Assembly (NCBI RefSeq): GCF_003399765.1
Contig: NZ_NFZV01000015.1
Coordinates: 50,850 to 114,849, forward strand
DNA from: Alkalilimnicola ehrlichii
GTDB lineage: Bacteria; Pseudomonadota; Gammaproteobacteria; Nitrococcales; AK92
Length of the DNA: 64,000 nucleotides
Direction of reading: 5' to 3'
The position numbers were made by a program, and so were the translations under genes. Below the pieces are notes generated by a model that saw only the letters and a program-made list of their open reading frames with translations, had not been told where the DNA came from and did no database searches. Below, in pieces: positions 36,896 to 46,876 of this stretch; position 1 is the first letter of the stretch; every line of letters begins with the position of its first letter.

Positions 36896-37554
36896 GTGAA
36901 AATAAGAAAAACTTTATTTTTTTATTCTCTCGCGGTCATCGTTCTTTTGCTTTGTTGGGTGAATGCTGCCGATATGGGGTTTGCGCAACAGAACGTTTGG
37001 CCGGGCGCGTTCGGCTTTGTCGGTTTTAGTGTTGCTCTGCTATCGCTGTATGGCTTTCTCGCCGCAAAAAAGAGTTTGGTGCGATCCTCGTAACCAGCCC
37101 TTTCCTTATCGGGGCGGTGTACATGGTAGTAATGGCCGGACTGATCGGGAAGATTGATTCGACGCCGATCCAGCGATGGCAAGATCACGATCTGCAAGCG
37201 GTGCGCGACGCATTTGATAAAGTAGTCGAGGAGCCGACCATCGCCGCGACGCTAGGAAGCGCCGTCTACCGAGTTCGTCTTGGCGATGATTATCGGTTTG
37301 TGGCTGCCGGGCCTGGTTACGCAATCGTTTCAAAAGCGCGTAGCGGTTGGGCGATCAGCCGGCATTTGACCATCGTTAGCGTTGGGGCAAATCTATCTCG
37401 CCAGCTAGATAGCCCCGATGGGATTATTCACCGGGTGGTTCCGCGGGAATTTCCTGAGGTGGCGGCTTTACTGGTCGAAGAGCGCGGGCTCGACCAGATC
37501 TGGTTATTCGGGGGCAGAGGGCGTCGCGAGCGTTTGATGAAAGTTTGTCTCTGA
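36896..37554 (+). CDS. Membrane protein of unknown function, one frameshift
   Basis: After repair, about 219 residues. It starts at GTG 36896 (MKIRKTLFFYSLAV), giving hydrophobic helices at about 5-22 and 37-57. The frame breaks at a run of six A (37066-37071); a seventh A joins FLAAKK to EFGAILVTSPFLIGAVYM, a third helix. The remaining ~140 residues are soluble: WQDHDLQAVRDAFDKVVEE, VRLGDDYRFVAAGPGYAI and VVPREFPEVAALLVEERG. The stop overlaps the following DUF1566 gene by 10 bases, so they are probably made together. The family is not recognised. Confidence 0.65.
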
Positions 37555-38741
37555 GTGCCGCTAAGCAGACATGGTTGGAGTGGCACCATCCCGATCAGTT
37601 GTTGCTTTTCTTGCGGCTGGACGAGGATATGCTCCGTCCAGAGGTGCGGGAAGGCATCTTGTACTACGAAATCGCCGGGGAGCCGCGAGGACGGTACTGG
37701 GGCGTGCCAATTTTCAAACTGGAAGAGACTTACGACTCGAGGTTAGGGAATATCTATGTGGCCGACCCCTTGCTTGAAGCACTGTTTCTTACCATCGCGG
37801 AAGCGGGAAGCCCCAGCCGGTTGCGGCCTTCTCCGATTGGTGGACGGGTAAGACTTTATCGCACCGTGCATGAGTCCTTTCCGCGTCGACGGGAAGAGAG
37901 TGCCAAGTTTTCCGAACTGATTCAGGATCCGTATTTTCGGTTTGTTCGTGGCGATATTTCCGACCAGGAATTGCTAGGGCTGCCTGGGGGGCAGCAGCGG
38001 TACGAGCTGATCGAGAAGAAGCATGTCGAGCGATATTTATGGTCTTACTTCAGGGATGGCTTTCCCTATCATGTCCCTTTTGAGCGGGAGTTCGTGAAAC
38101 TTAATGCCCAAGGCGAGCCTCTTCCGGTCGATGCACAGGCGTGGGACTGCGTTCTGGATCGCTCTACAGGGTTAGTCTGGGAGGCGAAGGCTGAGGAAGG
38201 ACCGCGTGCTTATCGTAAAGTATATCGTTGGCATGTTGAGGAAGATTCAGCGCGTGGACGATACTGGGGGTACGGGAGCGAGCCACAGGGCGTTTGCGAG
38301 CAAAGCCTATGCGACGCAGCCGCGTACGTGGACCTAGTCAACGACATGCAGTTATGTGGCTTTGACGATTGGCGAGTGCCGGTCCAACAGGAAATGGCCA
38401 GTATCGTTCTGCCAGAAGGGCCGAACCAGGTGTTTTTCCCGAATCGTCTGCGGAAGGGGGCATTTGGTAACGACCCGTATGGCCCGGATGATATGACGGG
38501 GCCATTCTGGGTCGCGCCCATAGCCGCTATGTCCGTTCGTCCGGAGGGGGGAAGGCCTGCTCGGTGGAATGGCGTTTGGGGACGAGAGTACTCCTGGATT
38601 GACAGGGCGCCGACAGGAGCCGAGAGTCATCTTCGATTAGTTCGGGGGGTGGCTCCTGCGCTGTTGCCTTGCTATGGAGGTGTCAATCCGTTTGACGATG
38701 GCACTGCATGTTTGACGGAGCCCTATCATCCGGGGTTTTGA
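37545..38741 (+). CDS. DUF1566 (Lcl C-terminal-like) domain protein
   Basis: A 398-residue protein. The N-terminal 190 residues are unfamiliar (WLEWHHPDQLLLFLRLDEDM, YWGVPIFKLEETYDSRLGN). The C-terminal part is a DUF1566-type domain: VLDRSTGLVWEAK, YVDLVNDMQLCGFDDWRVPV and YSWIDRAPTGAESHLRLVRG. Such domains occur in bacterial surface or secreted proteins and are distantly fibrobacter/lectin-like. No signal peptide is visible. It overlaps the membrane protein gene upstream by 10 bases; the two may form a secreted-protein/partner pair or a two-component surface unit, which is inference. Confidence 0.7.
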   Translation: MSLSAAKQTWLEWHHPDQLLLFLRLDEDMLRPEVREGILYYEIAGEPRGRYWGVPIFKLEETYDSRLGNIYVADPLLEALFLTIAEAGSPSRLRPSPIGGRVRLYRTVHESFPRRREESAKFSELIQDPYFRFVRGDISDQELLGLPGGQQRYELIEKKHVERYLWSYFRDGFPYHVPFEREFVKLNAQGEPLPVDAQAWDCVLDRSTGLVWEAKAEEGPRAYRKVYRWHVEEDSARGRYWGYGSEPQGVCEQSLCDAAAYVDLVNDMQLCGFDDWRVPVQQEMASIVLPEGPNQVFFPNRLRKGAFGNDPYGPDDMTGPFWVAPIAAMSVRPEGGRPARWNGVWGREYSWIDRAPTGAESHLRLVRGVAPALLPCYGGVNPFDDGTACLTEPYHPGF

Positions 38742-38865
38742 CCGCCAGGTTTAGGGCCTGACGCGGCTGCTTTATTCGCGGCATCAGCTAGCCCGAGTGC
38801 TCCTTACGGGCCGTCGGAGAGGCAAAGCGAGGGGGCGCGCTGTTTCTCTATGGTTGGAGAAAAAA

Positions 38866-39921
38866 ATGACCGAAGTCGCACAAGTAGGGCAGGGCGTGCG
38901 CTGGGATTGGGCACAGGAGGTTTGGGGGTGGAGGCCGGATCGGGAGGTATGGTCGGCCGCTCAGGGTTTGCCTCGGGGTAATGTGTACCTGAGCGTGTCT
39001 ACCGCCGCTTTGCCGGCACGATCCGCGTATGAGTTTTGGTGTGAAACAGCGCTACCCGGGCTCGATGTGGCTGCGCCGGACGCCATCCAGCGGCGCGGCT
39101 TCGAGGCGGGCCTGGACGCAATCGTCTCGCCCTCGGGCGAGTTCTACCGTACCTATTGGGATGCGCTTTCCGCGCGCCGCAGCCGCCGCCACTGTGCCAA
39201 CGCTGAGAGCCGGGATCTGGATATCAGCCTTTTGTTGGGCGGTCGTAGCCAGTGGTTCTATGAGGGTACGTCGCGGCAGGGAAAGCCGGGCGGCTTATTC
39301 GCCTACGCGACCGACCGGCCCATCGCGTTCGACTCCCATGCCTACCAAGGCCTGCATCTGGTGGTTCGGCAGGCGGATCTTGCCGCCTCGCTGGAGCGTG
39401 ACGAAACGCTGTCGGCCGGTTTTGTGGACAGGGCGTTCGCGACTTCGCCGCTGGCGCCGTTTTTGCAAACGCAGCTGCTGGCCCTGGCGCAGCGCGGCTT
39501 TGGCCTGCCTGCCTCGGCGCGCGAATTGGCCTTGGCCAACGCCCGCGATATTGCGCTGACGATACTACAGCATGAGTTGCGCGAGTATCGGCGCCCGGAA
39601 GCTGATAACGGCGTTTTTCTTGCCGCCAGACAACTAATTAATCGGTATTTATCCAATCCGGAGTTGGGGCCTGCTTTTTTGCTCGAAAAGCTAGGCTGTT
39701 CGCGTGCCACCCTCTATCGTGCCTTTGCCCGCCAAGGCGAAACGGTTTCCGGCTTTATACGAGAGCAGCGCTTGCAGCGTGTGCACCGCCTGCTGCGACA
39801 AGCCCCGGAACACGCCACGATTGCCGAAATAGCCAGACGCTGCGGTTTTCTCGATAGCGCTAGTTTCAGCCGCCAGTTTCGCCAACGATTCGGCATGCCA
39901 CCGCGCGAATGCCGTCCTTGA
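38866..39921 (+). CDS. AraC-family transcriptional regulator
   Basis: A 351-residue AraC/XylS-type regulator. The N-terminal 200 residues match the AraC-binding-like domain seen in regulators such as FeaR (GNVYLSVSTAALPARSAYEFW, QGLHLVVRQADL). The C-terminal 100 residues hold the double helix-turn-helix: LLEKLGCSRATLYRAFARQG and IAEIARRCGFLDSASFSRQFRQRFG. The ATG at 38866, behind GGAGA, is preferred over the frame open from 38797. No operon partner lies close; the next gene starts 97 bases later on the same strand and could be its target. Confidence 0.9.
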   Translation: MTEVAQVGQGVRWDWAQEVWGWRPDREVWSAAQGLPRGNVYLSVSTAALPARSAYEFWCETALPGLDVAAPDAIQRRGFEAGLDAIVSPSGEFYRTYWDALSARRSRRHCANAESRDLDISLLLGGRSQWFYEGTSRQGKPGGLFAYATDRPIAFDSHAYQGLHLVVRQADLAASLERDETLSAGFVDRAFATSPLAPFLQTQLLALAQRGFGLPASARELALANARDIALTILQHELREYRRPEADNGVFLAARQLINRYLSNPELGPAFLLEKLGCSRATLYRAFARQGETVSGFIREQRLQRVHRLLRQAPEHATIAEIARRCGFLDSASFSRQFRQRFGMPPRECRP

Positions 39922-40018
39922 GACGCTGCTCAAACTTGCCTGAGACATCAAGCCTAACGCCAATACAAAAGCGGATGCTGTAATTCCCGGAATTGCGATT
40001 TCATCTGGGGGTGTGGGT

Positions 40019-43000
40019 ATGAACCGGGGAAGATGGTTGTGCTTGGCGGCGCTGGTGACCGTGATCGCCATCGTGTCGGGTTGTGGTGGCGATGGCTCCA
40101 ACCAAGAGGGAGGGGGGCAACGATGGCGCCCATCGTTGCCAGCGAGGCCGAACCGCTGTTCATGTTTGCCGGGCCGCTGTATCCGAACGAGGGCCGCATC
40201 GAGCCCAGCGCCGGGGCACATTCCGGCCCGCTGCCGGCAACCGAGTTAATCGCAACGGATGGCAGCGCCAGCGGAACTTATCTGGTGCGGCACATTGGGG
40301 GCGGTTACGGCAGCGAGCCGAGGCATTTTGTCCGAGTCAACGGTTGGACGTTCTTCAGCGCGCGCGGCGACAACGGAGAGCGGGCCTTATGGCTGAGCGA
40401 CGGGACGCGAGACAACACCCGGCGAGTCGAGAGCGCCGCCGAAACTGCCGCTGCGGACCCCCGGCCGCTAGCCAACTTCGGCAACACACTGGTGTTCACC
40501 GCCGAGGACAGCGCCGGCGCCCGCCACTTGTGGCGAACCAACGAGGAGGAGACGGTTCGGCTGACACCGACGGGCGAGGGGGGTGTCGTCCAGGTTCACC
40601 CGGTAAGCGCTGTTCTCGACAATACCCTCTATTTCATCGCTAACACTTCCGATAAGCAAAACACGCTATGGATGACGGACGGTACGCCTGAGGGCACTCG
40701 GGTGGTGCGCGAGCTCGTCGAAGAGCCCGATGAGTTGGTCATGCGACATCTCGTCGTGCACGACGGCTTTGTCTACTTCATCGGCGCTAGTGGCGAATAT
40801 TACAGCCCGGGCGATCCCGGTTTTGCTGGCTCGGCGCATTTGGCGCTGTTCCGTGTGCGCGATGGCGAGGTGGAGCGTGTGCACGAGGCTGGCCGGCTCG
40901 GGGGCAATCTGTTGGCGGTGTTCGCCGGCGAGCTGTATTTCGACGTGGCTAGCGTGTACCGCAATAGCCGCAGACTCTATCGCTATGACGGCACCGAGGC
41001 GCATCTAGTGGCGGATATCTCGGATATGGGTAGCGGCTGGTACTCGGATGGCGAGTTCCTGGCGGCTAGCAACGACGCCGGGCTGTTCTTTGCGCCGCGC
41101 AACGCCGATGGCAGCGTCTGGTTCAGCGACGGCACGGATGACGGGACGGGGCCGGTATACGACAAGAACCGGCCGGCCACCGGGCCGATTGCGCGTGTCG
41201 ACGCCATGGTCGTGCACCGCGACAGAGTGTTCTTTACTACCCGGCATGAAGAACGTGGCTATGAATTATGGAGCGCTTCGCAGCGCGATGACGTGCATCG
41301 GCATGATCGCGTGCGGGCCGCCGAGCGCTCGGCGGAAGCAGGCTTTCTGACGGTATTCGAGGACACTCTGTACTTCTATGCCCATCGACAGCAACGAGCC
41401 AGACCGCGGTTTGCCGAGGGTGGCAGCGGTGCGGCGTCGGCCCGGGTGAAAACGGAATTGGTGGTGGGCCGTAATCTAGAAGTACAGCCTTGGCGTATTC
41501 CCTTGTGCGAAGGTGCGTGCGATGTGGGGACCGGGTTTGCGGCGTCGCTACAGGGGGAGCGGGCGAACAGCCTTATCCCGGCTACCGAAGTGCCCACCGA
41601 CCACTGGCCCGAGACGTTTATTGTGGAAGTCATCGACTTAAGCGCTTCGGTGGTTATTCGGAGCCACGGGATCGTGGCGATACCCAATAGCAGTCAAGTA
41701 CCCCCGGTTCTGGTGACCCCGGATGGGGTCGTGGAGAGTTCGCCGCAGCAGTTTCTTGAGGAATGCATGAGCGGCGACACTTTCCACGAGCACATTCGTG
41801 AGCTGCGCCGCGCCGGCGATTACGTGTTGAACATCGACATCGAGCGTGATTGCGACGTCAGAGCGAGCAAAACGCCGTTTCTCGATGCGCTAAAAGACTA
41901 TCGCGAAGGCTTTACGGCCGGCGTGCCTGACGCGGCGTTGCCCGTGTTGCGGAGTGCGGTGAACGAGTGGCGGCTAGCTATGCAAATGCTGCGCAACGGG
42001 GGGCCGGAGCAAGTTAATTTATTCGAGGAGCTGGGCTCCGACGACGAGTTCATCGAGCTGTTGTTCGGCGAAACCGATGTGGGCCCCGAGGAGTACGAGA
42101 CGGCGCTCACGTTCTGGCTGGAAGACTACACGCACGGATTGTTGGAGGACGGCACCGATCCATTGGATCTGACGCGCGATCAGGTCATAGCCCGCCTAGA
42201 CGAGGGGGACCGCGAGCTGGCCGTCCGCGTCCTGCCGTTCTTGGTCGTCGAGCTGGTGCAGATTCTAGAAAACCCGCGTCATAACGCCGCCGAACATGCG
42301 TATGCCAGCCACATCGCGCGAGCCATGCATTCGGAGTGGAAGCGTACGCTAGAGCATGCCCTGGTTGCCCGGCAATTTGCGGAGGAGACCGAGCCCCGGC
42401 CGGCGTGGCATGACAGCGCATCGCTAGCCATATTGTTTGCTCCCCCCGGCGGGGCGCCGCCAGAGTATGTCCAGATAGCTGCCGCCGATGCCAGGCAAGG
42501 CTTTGGCCAGCAACCGGCCTACGTCGATTCGCTCATGTCGGAAGGTATGCTCGCGGTTGCTTTGATCACGGTTCCCACGGTGGCTGCGCTGCTCGGCAGC
42601 GGTCTTGGCAGCACTTTGTTCGTGACGCTGGGATCGGTGATTTTCCCGTTTGCTGCTCGGTCGGGCGCCGTGGTGCTGGTGGCCGCCAGCGGCATGGCAG
42701 CCGGGGTAGTGCTGGCGGCGGTGGGTTTCGTTTCGGTCGTCTTCGCCTTTATGTTGCCGGATGTAATTGCCGACGCGCAGGTGAACAGCGATATCAACTT
42801 TGCCCAGCAGCGAGTCGAGGCCGGTCCGCCGACGATTCCCGAGCTGGCCGCTATGCTCCATTCCGAGGACGATACCGCGCTATTGGTTTCCCATCAGATG
42901 AGCGCTTTTTTCCGCCACCTCCCCGGTGGCTCCCTGGATCAGTTCATCAGCGAGGGGGAGCATGGCATCGTACGCTTGTCGGGGCCGGGGCTCGATAACG

Positions 43001-43041
43001 ACCACGCCTACTGGGAGTTTCTGCGGCCGGACGAGCAATAG
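40019..43041 (+). CDS. Large lipoprotein with ELWxxDGT-type repeats and C-terminal hydrophobic region, one frameshift
   Basis: After repair, about 1,007 residues. ATG 40019 encodes a lipoprotein signal with lipobox VSGC. A run of six G (40112-40117) needs a seventh to join NQEGGG to ATMAPIVASEAEP. Residues about 60-470 carry beta-propeller-like units with ALWLSDGTRDNT, TLWMTDGTPEGTRV and SVWFSDGTDDGTG, the W-x-[ST]-DGT repeat known from bacterial surface proteins. An acidic helical part follows (about 580-800). Strongly hydrophobic stretches lie at about 845-925 (VLVAASGMAAGVVLAAVGFV), unusual for a lipoprotein and suggestive of membrane insertion. Function unknown. Confidence 0.75.
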
Positions 43042-43218
43042 CGGGAGCGGTCGGCGTTTCCTGCATGCTACGTTAAGCCACGCCAAGTCGGAGACGGGGC
43101 GTGGCTGTCGTGCTTAACGCCGGCTTGTTGCCGTCAAGCATTATTAGCCCTCTCCTTTTGCCTGTGCATCTTTCTGCTGCAGATCGTAGTATTGCCGCAG
43201 CAAGAGGAGAGGATATGC

Positions 43219-45048
43219 ATGGATAAGACCATCAGCGCGGCCGATACGGCGCGCGACGAGCGGCGGCTGCGGCCGCTGGACCCAACGCAGGCACCGCGCG
43301 GGCGGGGATTTCTGGCTTGGATGTGGTTCGCCATCGGGCCATACCGCTCGACGTTCTACCTGGTGACGCTCGTCATGGCCTCGCGCCATACGGTGGCTGC
43401 CGCCATCCCTATGTTCTTTTCCTATTTCATCGCACTGGTGGCGGCGGGCGGTTTGGGGTTCGGCGAAGCCATGAGTCTCGCCGCTCCCTATCTGGTGGTC
43501 TTCGCCCTCTTCCTGGCCGGGATCGTGGTGCTGTATCCGCAACTGACCATGGTCGATCTGGCGATGCGCGGCCTGGGCATGTACGCGCTGGATCGCATGA
43601 TCGCCATGGATACCGCTTGGCACGAGGATAAGGCGAGCGGCGCGAAGGGGCAGAAGATCAACAAGGGGCGCGAGTCCTTCAAGATCCTGCTCGACAGTTT
43701 CTTCTGGTCGATCCTGGCTCAGGTTGGTCTGTTCGTCTCGCTGGGCGCCGCGGTCGCGATGCTCGACGTGCCGCCGCTGTTCTATCTGCTCTATTTGCTG
43801 TTCGGGCTGAGTTATTTCGCGCTCGCGGTCCTGACCCTACCGGCCTTGCGCCGGCGCTTCGACCGCTTCTACGCGGCGTTCGAGGAGCTATTCGGGAATG
43901 TCTACGACTTTCTATCCTCGGTCACGACCATCAAAATTTTTACGCTGGAGCGGCCGATCCTGCGGCGGGCGCGCAATGTCGAGCTGTCGGGGCATCGGAC
44001 GGCGCAGCATCTGTTTCGCTTTCAGGGTTTGCGCTGGGTTTTATTGAATCTACTGGCCGGCCTGTGGATTGTCGTCATCTTCATCTTTGCGCTTTACTCC
44101 GCCACCACGGGCACCATGCCGCTTGAGGCCTTCACCTTGATCCTGATGTTCACGGTCAACGCCTGGATGCGCTTTGAGTGGTTGGCCTACGAGCTGAATG
44201 CCATGGTCGAGGCCTATGCCGGTTTCAGTCGCTTAACGGAGGTGCTGGCCGACGCGCGCGATGCCGTCGAGGCGCCGGACACCCAAACCGGCGAGATCTT
44301 CACGCCTCGCCGGGGCGAGATCGCGCTCTCCGAGGTCAGTTTCGCCTACAAAAATTCGGCGGAGCCGGTGGTGACGGGGCTAACGCTGTCTATTCCGGCA
44401 GGCCAGAAAGTAGGGCTGGTGGGCCCCTCGGGGGCAGGTAAATCGACGCTGTTGAAACTCCTGCTGGCGCTTTACAAGCCTGACGGCGGGCGTTTGGAAG
44501 TGGATGGCCGATCGGTCGCCGATCTGGATTTGCGCGCCTTCCGTCAAGGGTTCGCCGTGATTCCGCAAGAGCCGGCAATCTTTAATATGTCCCTGCGCGA
44601 TAACATTCGCTTTGCCCGACCGGAAGCCAGCGACGCAGAAGTCGAGGCCGCCGCCCGTGCAGCCCATGCGCACGAGTTCATCGATGCCTATCCGCAAGGC
44701 TATGAGACGGTTGCGGGCGAGCGGGGCGTAATGCTCTCAGGCGGGCAGCGGCAGCGGATCGCCATCGCCCGCGCCGTGCTGCGCGATGCGCCCATCGTGA
44801 TTCTGGACGAAGCCACCAGCGCGTTGGATTCGGCCACCGAGCGGTTGGTGCAGGACAGCCTGGATAGCCTGTTTGCCGGTCGCACGGTGATCGCGATTGC
44901 GCATCGGCTATCCACCCTGGCACGTTTCGAGCGCATCGTCGTCATGGATCAAGGCCGCATCGTCGAGGACGGCCCGCACGACGCTTTGATCGACAAGGCC
45001 GGCTTGTACGCCCGCCTCTGGGGTTTGCAGGCGCGGACAGTGGAGTAA
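43219..45048 (+). CDS. ABC transporter, fused permease and ATPase (exporter type)
   Basis: A 609-residue half-exporter that would dimerise in the inner membrane. The N-terminal domain holds six hydrophobic helices (about 40-330). The nucleotide-binding domain has Walker A GPSGAGKST, Q-loop VIPQEPAIF, signature LSGGQRQRIAIARA, Walker B IVILDEATSALDS and H-loop IAHRLSTL. The start is ATG 43219 behind GAGGAGAGG; the longer frame from 43192 runs over that ribosome site. It is followed after 102 bases by a TetR-type gene on the same strand, a plausible regulator. The substrate is unknown; lipid or drug export is typical. Confidence 0.93.
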   Translation: MDKTISAADTARDERRLRPLDPTQAPRGRGFLAWMWFAIGPYRSTFYLVTLVMASRHTVAAAIPMFFSYFIALVAAGGLGFGEAMSLAAPYLVVFALFLAGIVVLYPQLTMVDLAMRGLGMYALDRMIAMDTAWHEDKASGAKGQKINKGRESFKILLDSFFWSILAQVGLFVSLGAAVAMLDVPPLFYLLYLLFGLSYFALAVLTLPALRRRFDRFYAAFEELFGNVYDFLSSVTTIKIFTLERPILRRARNVELSGHRTAQHLFRFQGLRWVLLNLLAGLWIVVIFIFALYSATTGTMPLEAFTLILMFTVNAWMRFEWLAYELNAMVEAYAGFSRLTEVLADARDAVEAPDTQTGEIFTPRRGEIALSEVSFAYKNSAEPVVTGLTLSIPAGQKVGLVGPSGAGKSTLLKLLLALYKPDGGRLEVDGRSVADLDLRAFRQGFAVIPQEPAIFNMSLRDNIRFARPEASDAEVEAAARAAHAHEFIDAYPQGYETVAGERGVMLSGGQRQRIAIARAVLRDAPIVILDEATSALDSATERLVQDSLDSLFAGRTVIAIAHRLSTLARFERIVVMDQGRIVEDGPHDALIDKAGLYARLWGLQARTVE

Positions 45049-45150
45049 CCTCAATATAAGTGTTGTGCGTACTTACGCTGCTGCGTTGCGTCGTCAAAAC
45101 AGGTAGATTAGCGTCGAGTCGAACGGGCAGGTTTATCACGGAGTAAGCGA

Positions 45151-45840
45151 TTGGCGACTGGAGGCAAGCGGGGCGAGGACCAGCCGCGCGATAATCAGCA
45201 GTTGGCGGAGGCTAGCGTCGATGGGGTGCAGGATACGGCACTGGTTGAGAAGCGGCGCGAGCAAATCCTCGATGCCGCGCTGGAGCTATTCCTGAAAAAA
45301 GGTTTCGCCTCGACGACCATTCGCGATATCTGCGCCAAGTCCGGCGTCAATCAAGCCAGCATTTACGACTATATCGCGAACAAAAACGACATCCTGCGGC
45401 GGCTTTTGAACCGCTTGTGGTTCAGCGCCGACATGCCGACGCTGGCAGAGCGGCTTGATCGGGAGAACGTGCCTTTTCAAGACAGCGTTGCCGATTTCTT
45501 GCGCGATGCCTGGAGCAAGAAACGCGATGGTACCGTGTTGATCTATCGCTGCGTTCCCTACCTCCAGGACGACGATCGCAGAACCATGCGCGCGCGGGAC
45601 AGCGCCATGATCGAAGCGCTGGCGCCGCGGTTGCGGCAGCGAGCCAATCTGCCGGATGACGATCCTCGGGCCGAAGTGTTGGCGAACCTGATTATTTATC
45701 TCACCGCGTTCGCTCCCATGCGCGATTGGCTGCATGAAGGCATCGACGACGAACTGGTGTTGAGCACGGTGGCCGCCGGCGTGGCAGCGATGCTGGACCG
45801 GCTTGCCGAGGCAGGCTCCGCCGACAAGCCTGCCGAATAA
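45151..45840 (+). CDS. TetR-family regulator
   Basis: A 229-residue TetR-type protein with an acidic leader of about 35 residues. The DNA-binding part reads QILDAALELFLKKGFAS and ICAKSGVNQASIYDYIANKNDI. The effector domain contains VLIYRCVPYLQDDDRRTMR. It starts at TTG 45151 just behind GGAGTAAGCGA; an internal start near 45238 would remove the leader. It lies between the ABC exporter and the acyl-CoA operon, so it may control either; the palindrome CTGACA-AG-TGTCAG at 46016-46029 in front of the operon is a candidate site. Similar regulators often sense acyl-CoA. Confidence 0.88.
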   Translation: MATGGKRGEDQPRDNQQLAEASVDGVQDTALVEKRREQILDAALELFLKKGFASTTIRDICAKSGVNQASIYDYIANKNDILRRLLNRLWFSADMPTLAERLDRENVPFQDSVADFLRDAWSKKRDGTVLIYRCVPYLQDDDRRTMRARDSAMIEALAPRLRQRANLPDDDPRAEVLANLIIYLTAFAPMRDWLHEGIDDELVLSTVAAGVAAMLDRLAEAGSADKPAE

Positions 45841-45982
45841 AGCGGCGGCCATAACGCTGTCTTGCCGCCTTAATCGAAGCATCCTCTTCTTTCCCTTGTG
45901 CGCCTTGTTCGCGGGTGCACTCGTGTGCTTGTCTTTAATGTTCTGAAATTTAAAAGCTTTCGCGTGTTGTTGTCGAAGGGGC

Positions 45983-46029
45983 TTGACAGCGCTTCGCTAT
46001 CCGCCGTAGCGTTTCCTGACAAGTGTCAG
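45983..46029 (+). promoter_or_regulatory. Promoter and operator palindrome of the acyl-CoA operon
   Basis: TTGACA (45983-45988), an 18-base spacer and TAGCGT (46007-46012) form a reasonable promoter. The perfect palindrome CTGACA-AG-TGTCAG (46016-46029) lies where transcription would start, well placed for repression by the TetR protein encoded just upstream. The first gene begins at 46083. Confidence 0.5.
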
Positions 46030-46082
46030 CCTAAGGTCCGACGGCTGATCCGAGCTTTCCACATATCAAGAAGAGCGAGCCT

Positions 46083-46862
46083 ATGGATATCAAAGATCGC
46101 ATTGTCGTCGTCACCGGGGCGGCGGGTGGTATCGGCCGCGCGTTGGCGCTGCGTTTTGCCAAGGCCGGCGCCAAACGTGTCGTCTGTGCCGACCTCGACG
46201 AGGCCGGTGCGCAGGCGACGGCGGAACAAGTCGGAGGCATCGCCCGGCGGGTGAACGTTGCCGCCGAGGAGGATATCAAGGCGCTCATCGAAGAGGTTGA
46301 AGCCCAGGAAGGGCCGATCGATCTGTTCTGCTCCAACGCCGGGATCTTGATGCGCGGCGGCCCGGAAGTGCCGGACGAAGACTGGCAGCGAATCTGGGAC
46401 ATCAACGTCATGGCGCACATCTACGCCGCCCGCCACCTGGTGCCGCGCATGCAGGCGCGCGGCGGCGGCTATCTGCTCAACACCGCCTCGGCGGCCGGTT
46501 TGCTCTCGCAAGTCGGCTCCGCACCCTATGCAGTGACCAAACATGCCGCGGTCGGTTTTGCCGAATGGCTGGCGCTTACCTACGGCGACGACGGCATCAA
46601 AGTCTCGGTGCTCTGCCCGCAGGCGGTGCGCACCGCGATGACCGAAGGCCACGAAGAAGGTGTGGCCAGCGTCAACGGCATGCTGGAACCCGAGCCGGTA
46701 GCCGAGGCCTGCCTGCAGGCGATCGAGGAGGAAACCTTCCTCGTCCTGCCGCACCCCGAAGTGCTCGATTACATGCGCCGCAAAACGGAGAACTACGATC
46801 GCTGGATCGGCGGCATGCGCAAGCTCAACCGCATCTATAACCCGTCCACCGGCAACGACTGA
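46083..46862 (+). CDS. Short-chain dehydrogenase/reductase
   Basis: A 259-residue classical SDR using NAD(P)H. The cofactor motif is TGAAGGIGRALAL (T-G-x-x-x-G-x-G) at residues about 12-24, followed by CADLDEAG, CSNAGIL (the N-A-G box), NTASAAG and the catalytic YAVTKHA (Y-x-x-x-K, about residue 150). The substrate is a secondary alcohol or ketone, not identifiable. It is the first gene of a six-gene unit with 14 bases to the next, suggesting it oxidises or reduces a hydroxyacyl or alicyclic intermediate in the same route. Confidence 0.92.
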   Translation: MDIKDRIVVVTGAAGGIGRALALRFAKAGAKRVVCADLDEAGAQATAEQVGGIARRVNVAAEEDIKALIEEVEAQEGPIDLFCSNAGILMRGGPEVPDEDWQRIWDINVMAHIYAARHLVPRMQARGGGYLLNTASAAGLLSQVGSAPYAVTKHAAVGFAEWLALTYGDDGIKVSVLCPQAVRTAMTEGHEEGVASVNGMLEPEPVAEACLQAIEEETFLVLPHPEVLDYMRRKTENYDRWIGGMRKLNRIYNPSTGND

Positions 46863-46876
46863 TCGGTAGGGAATTT

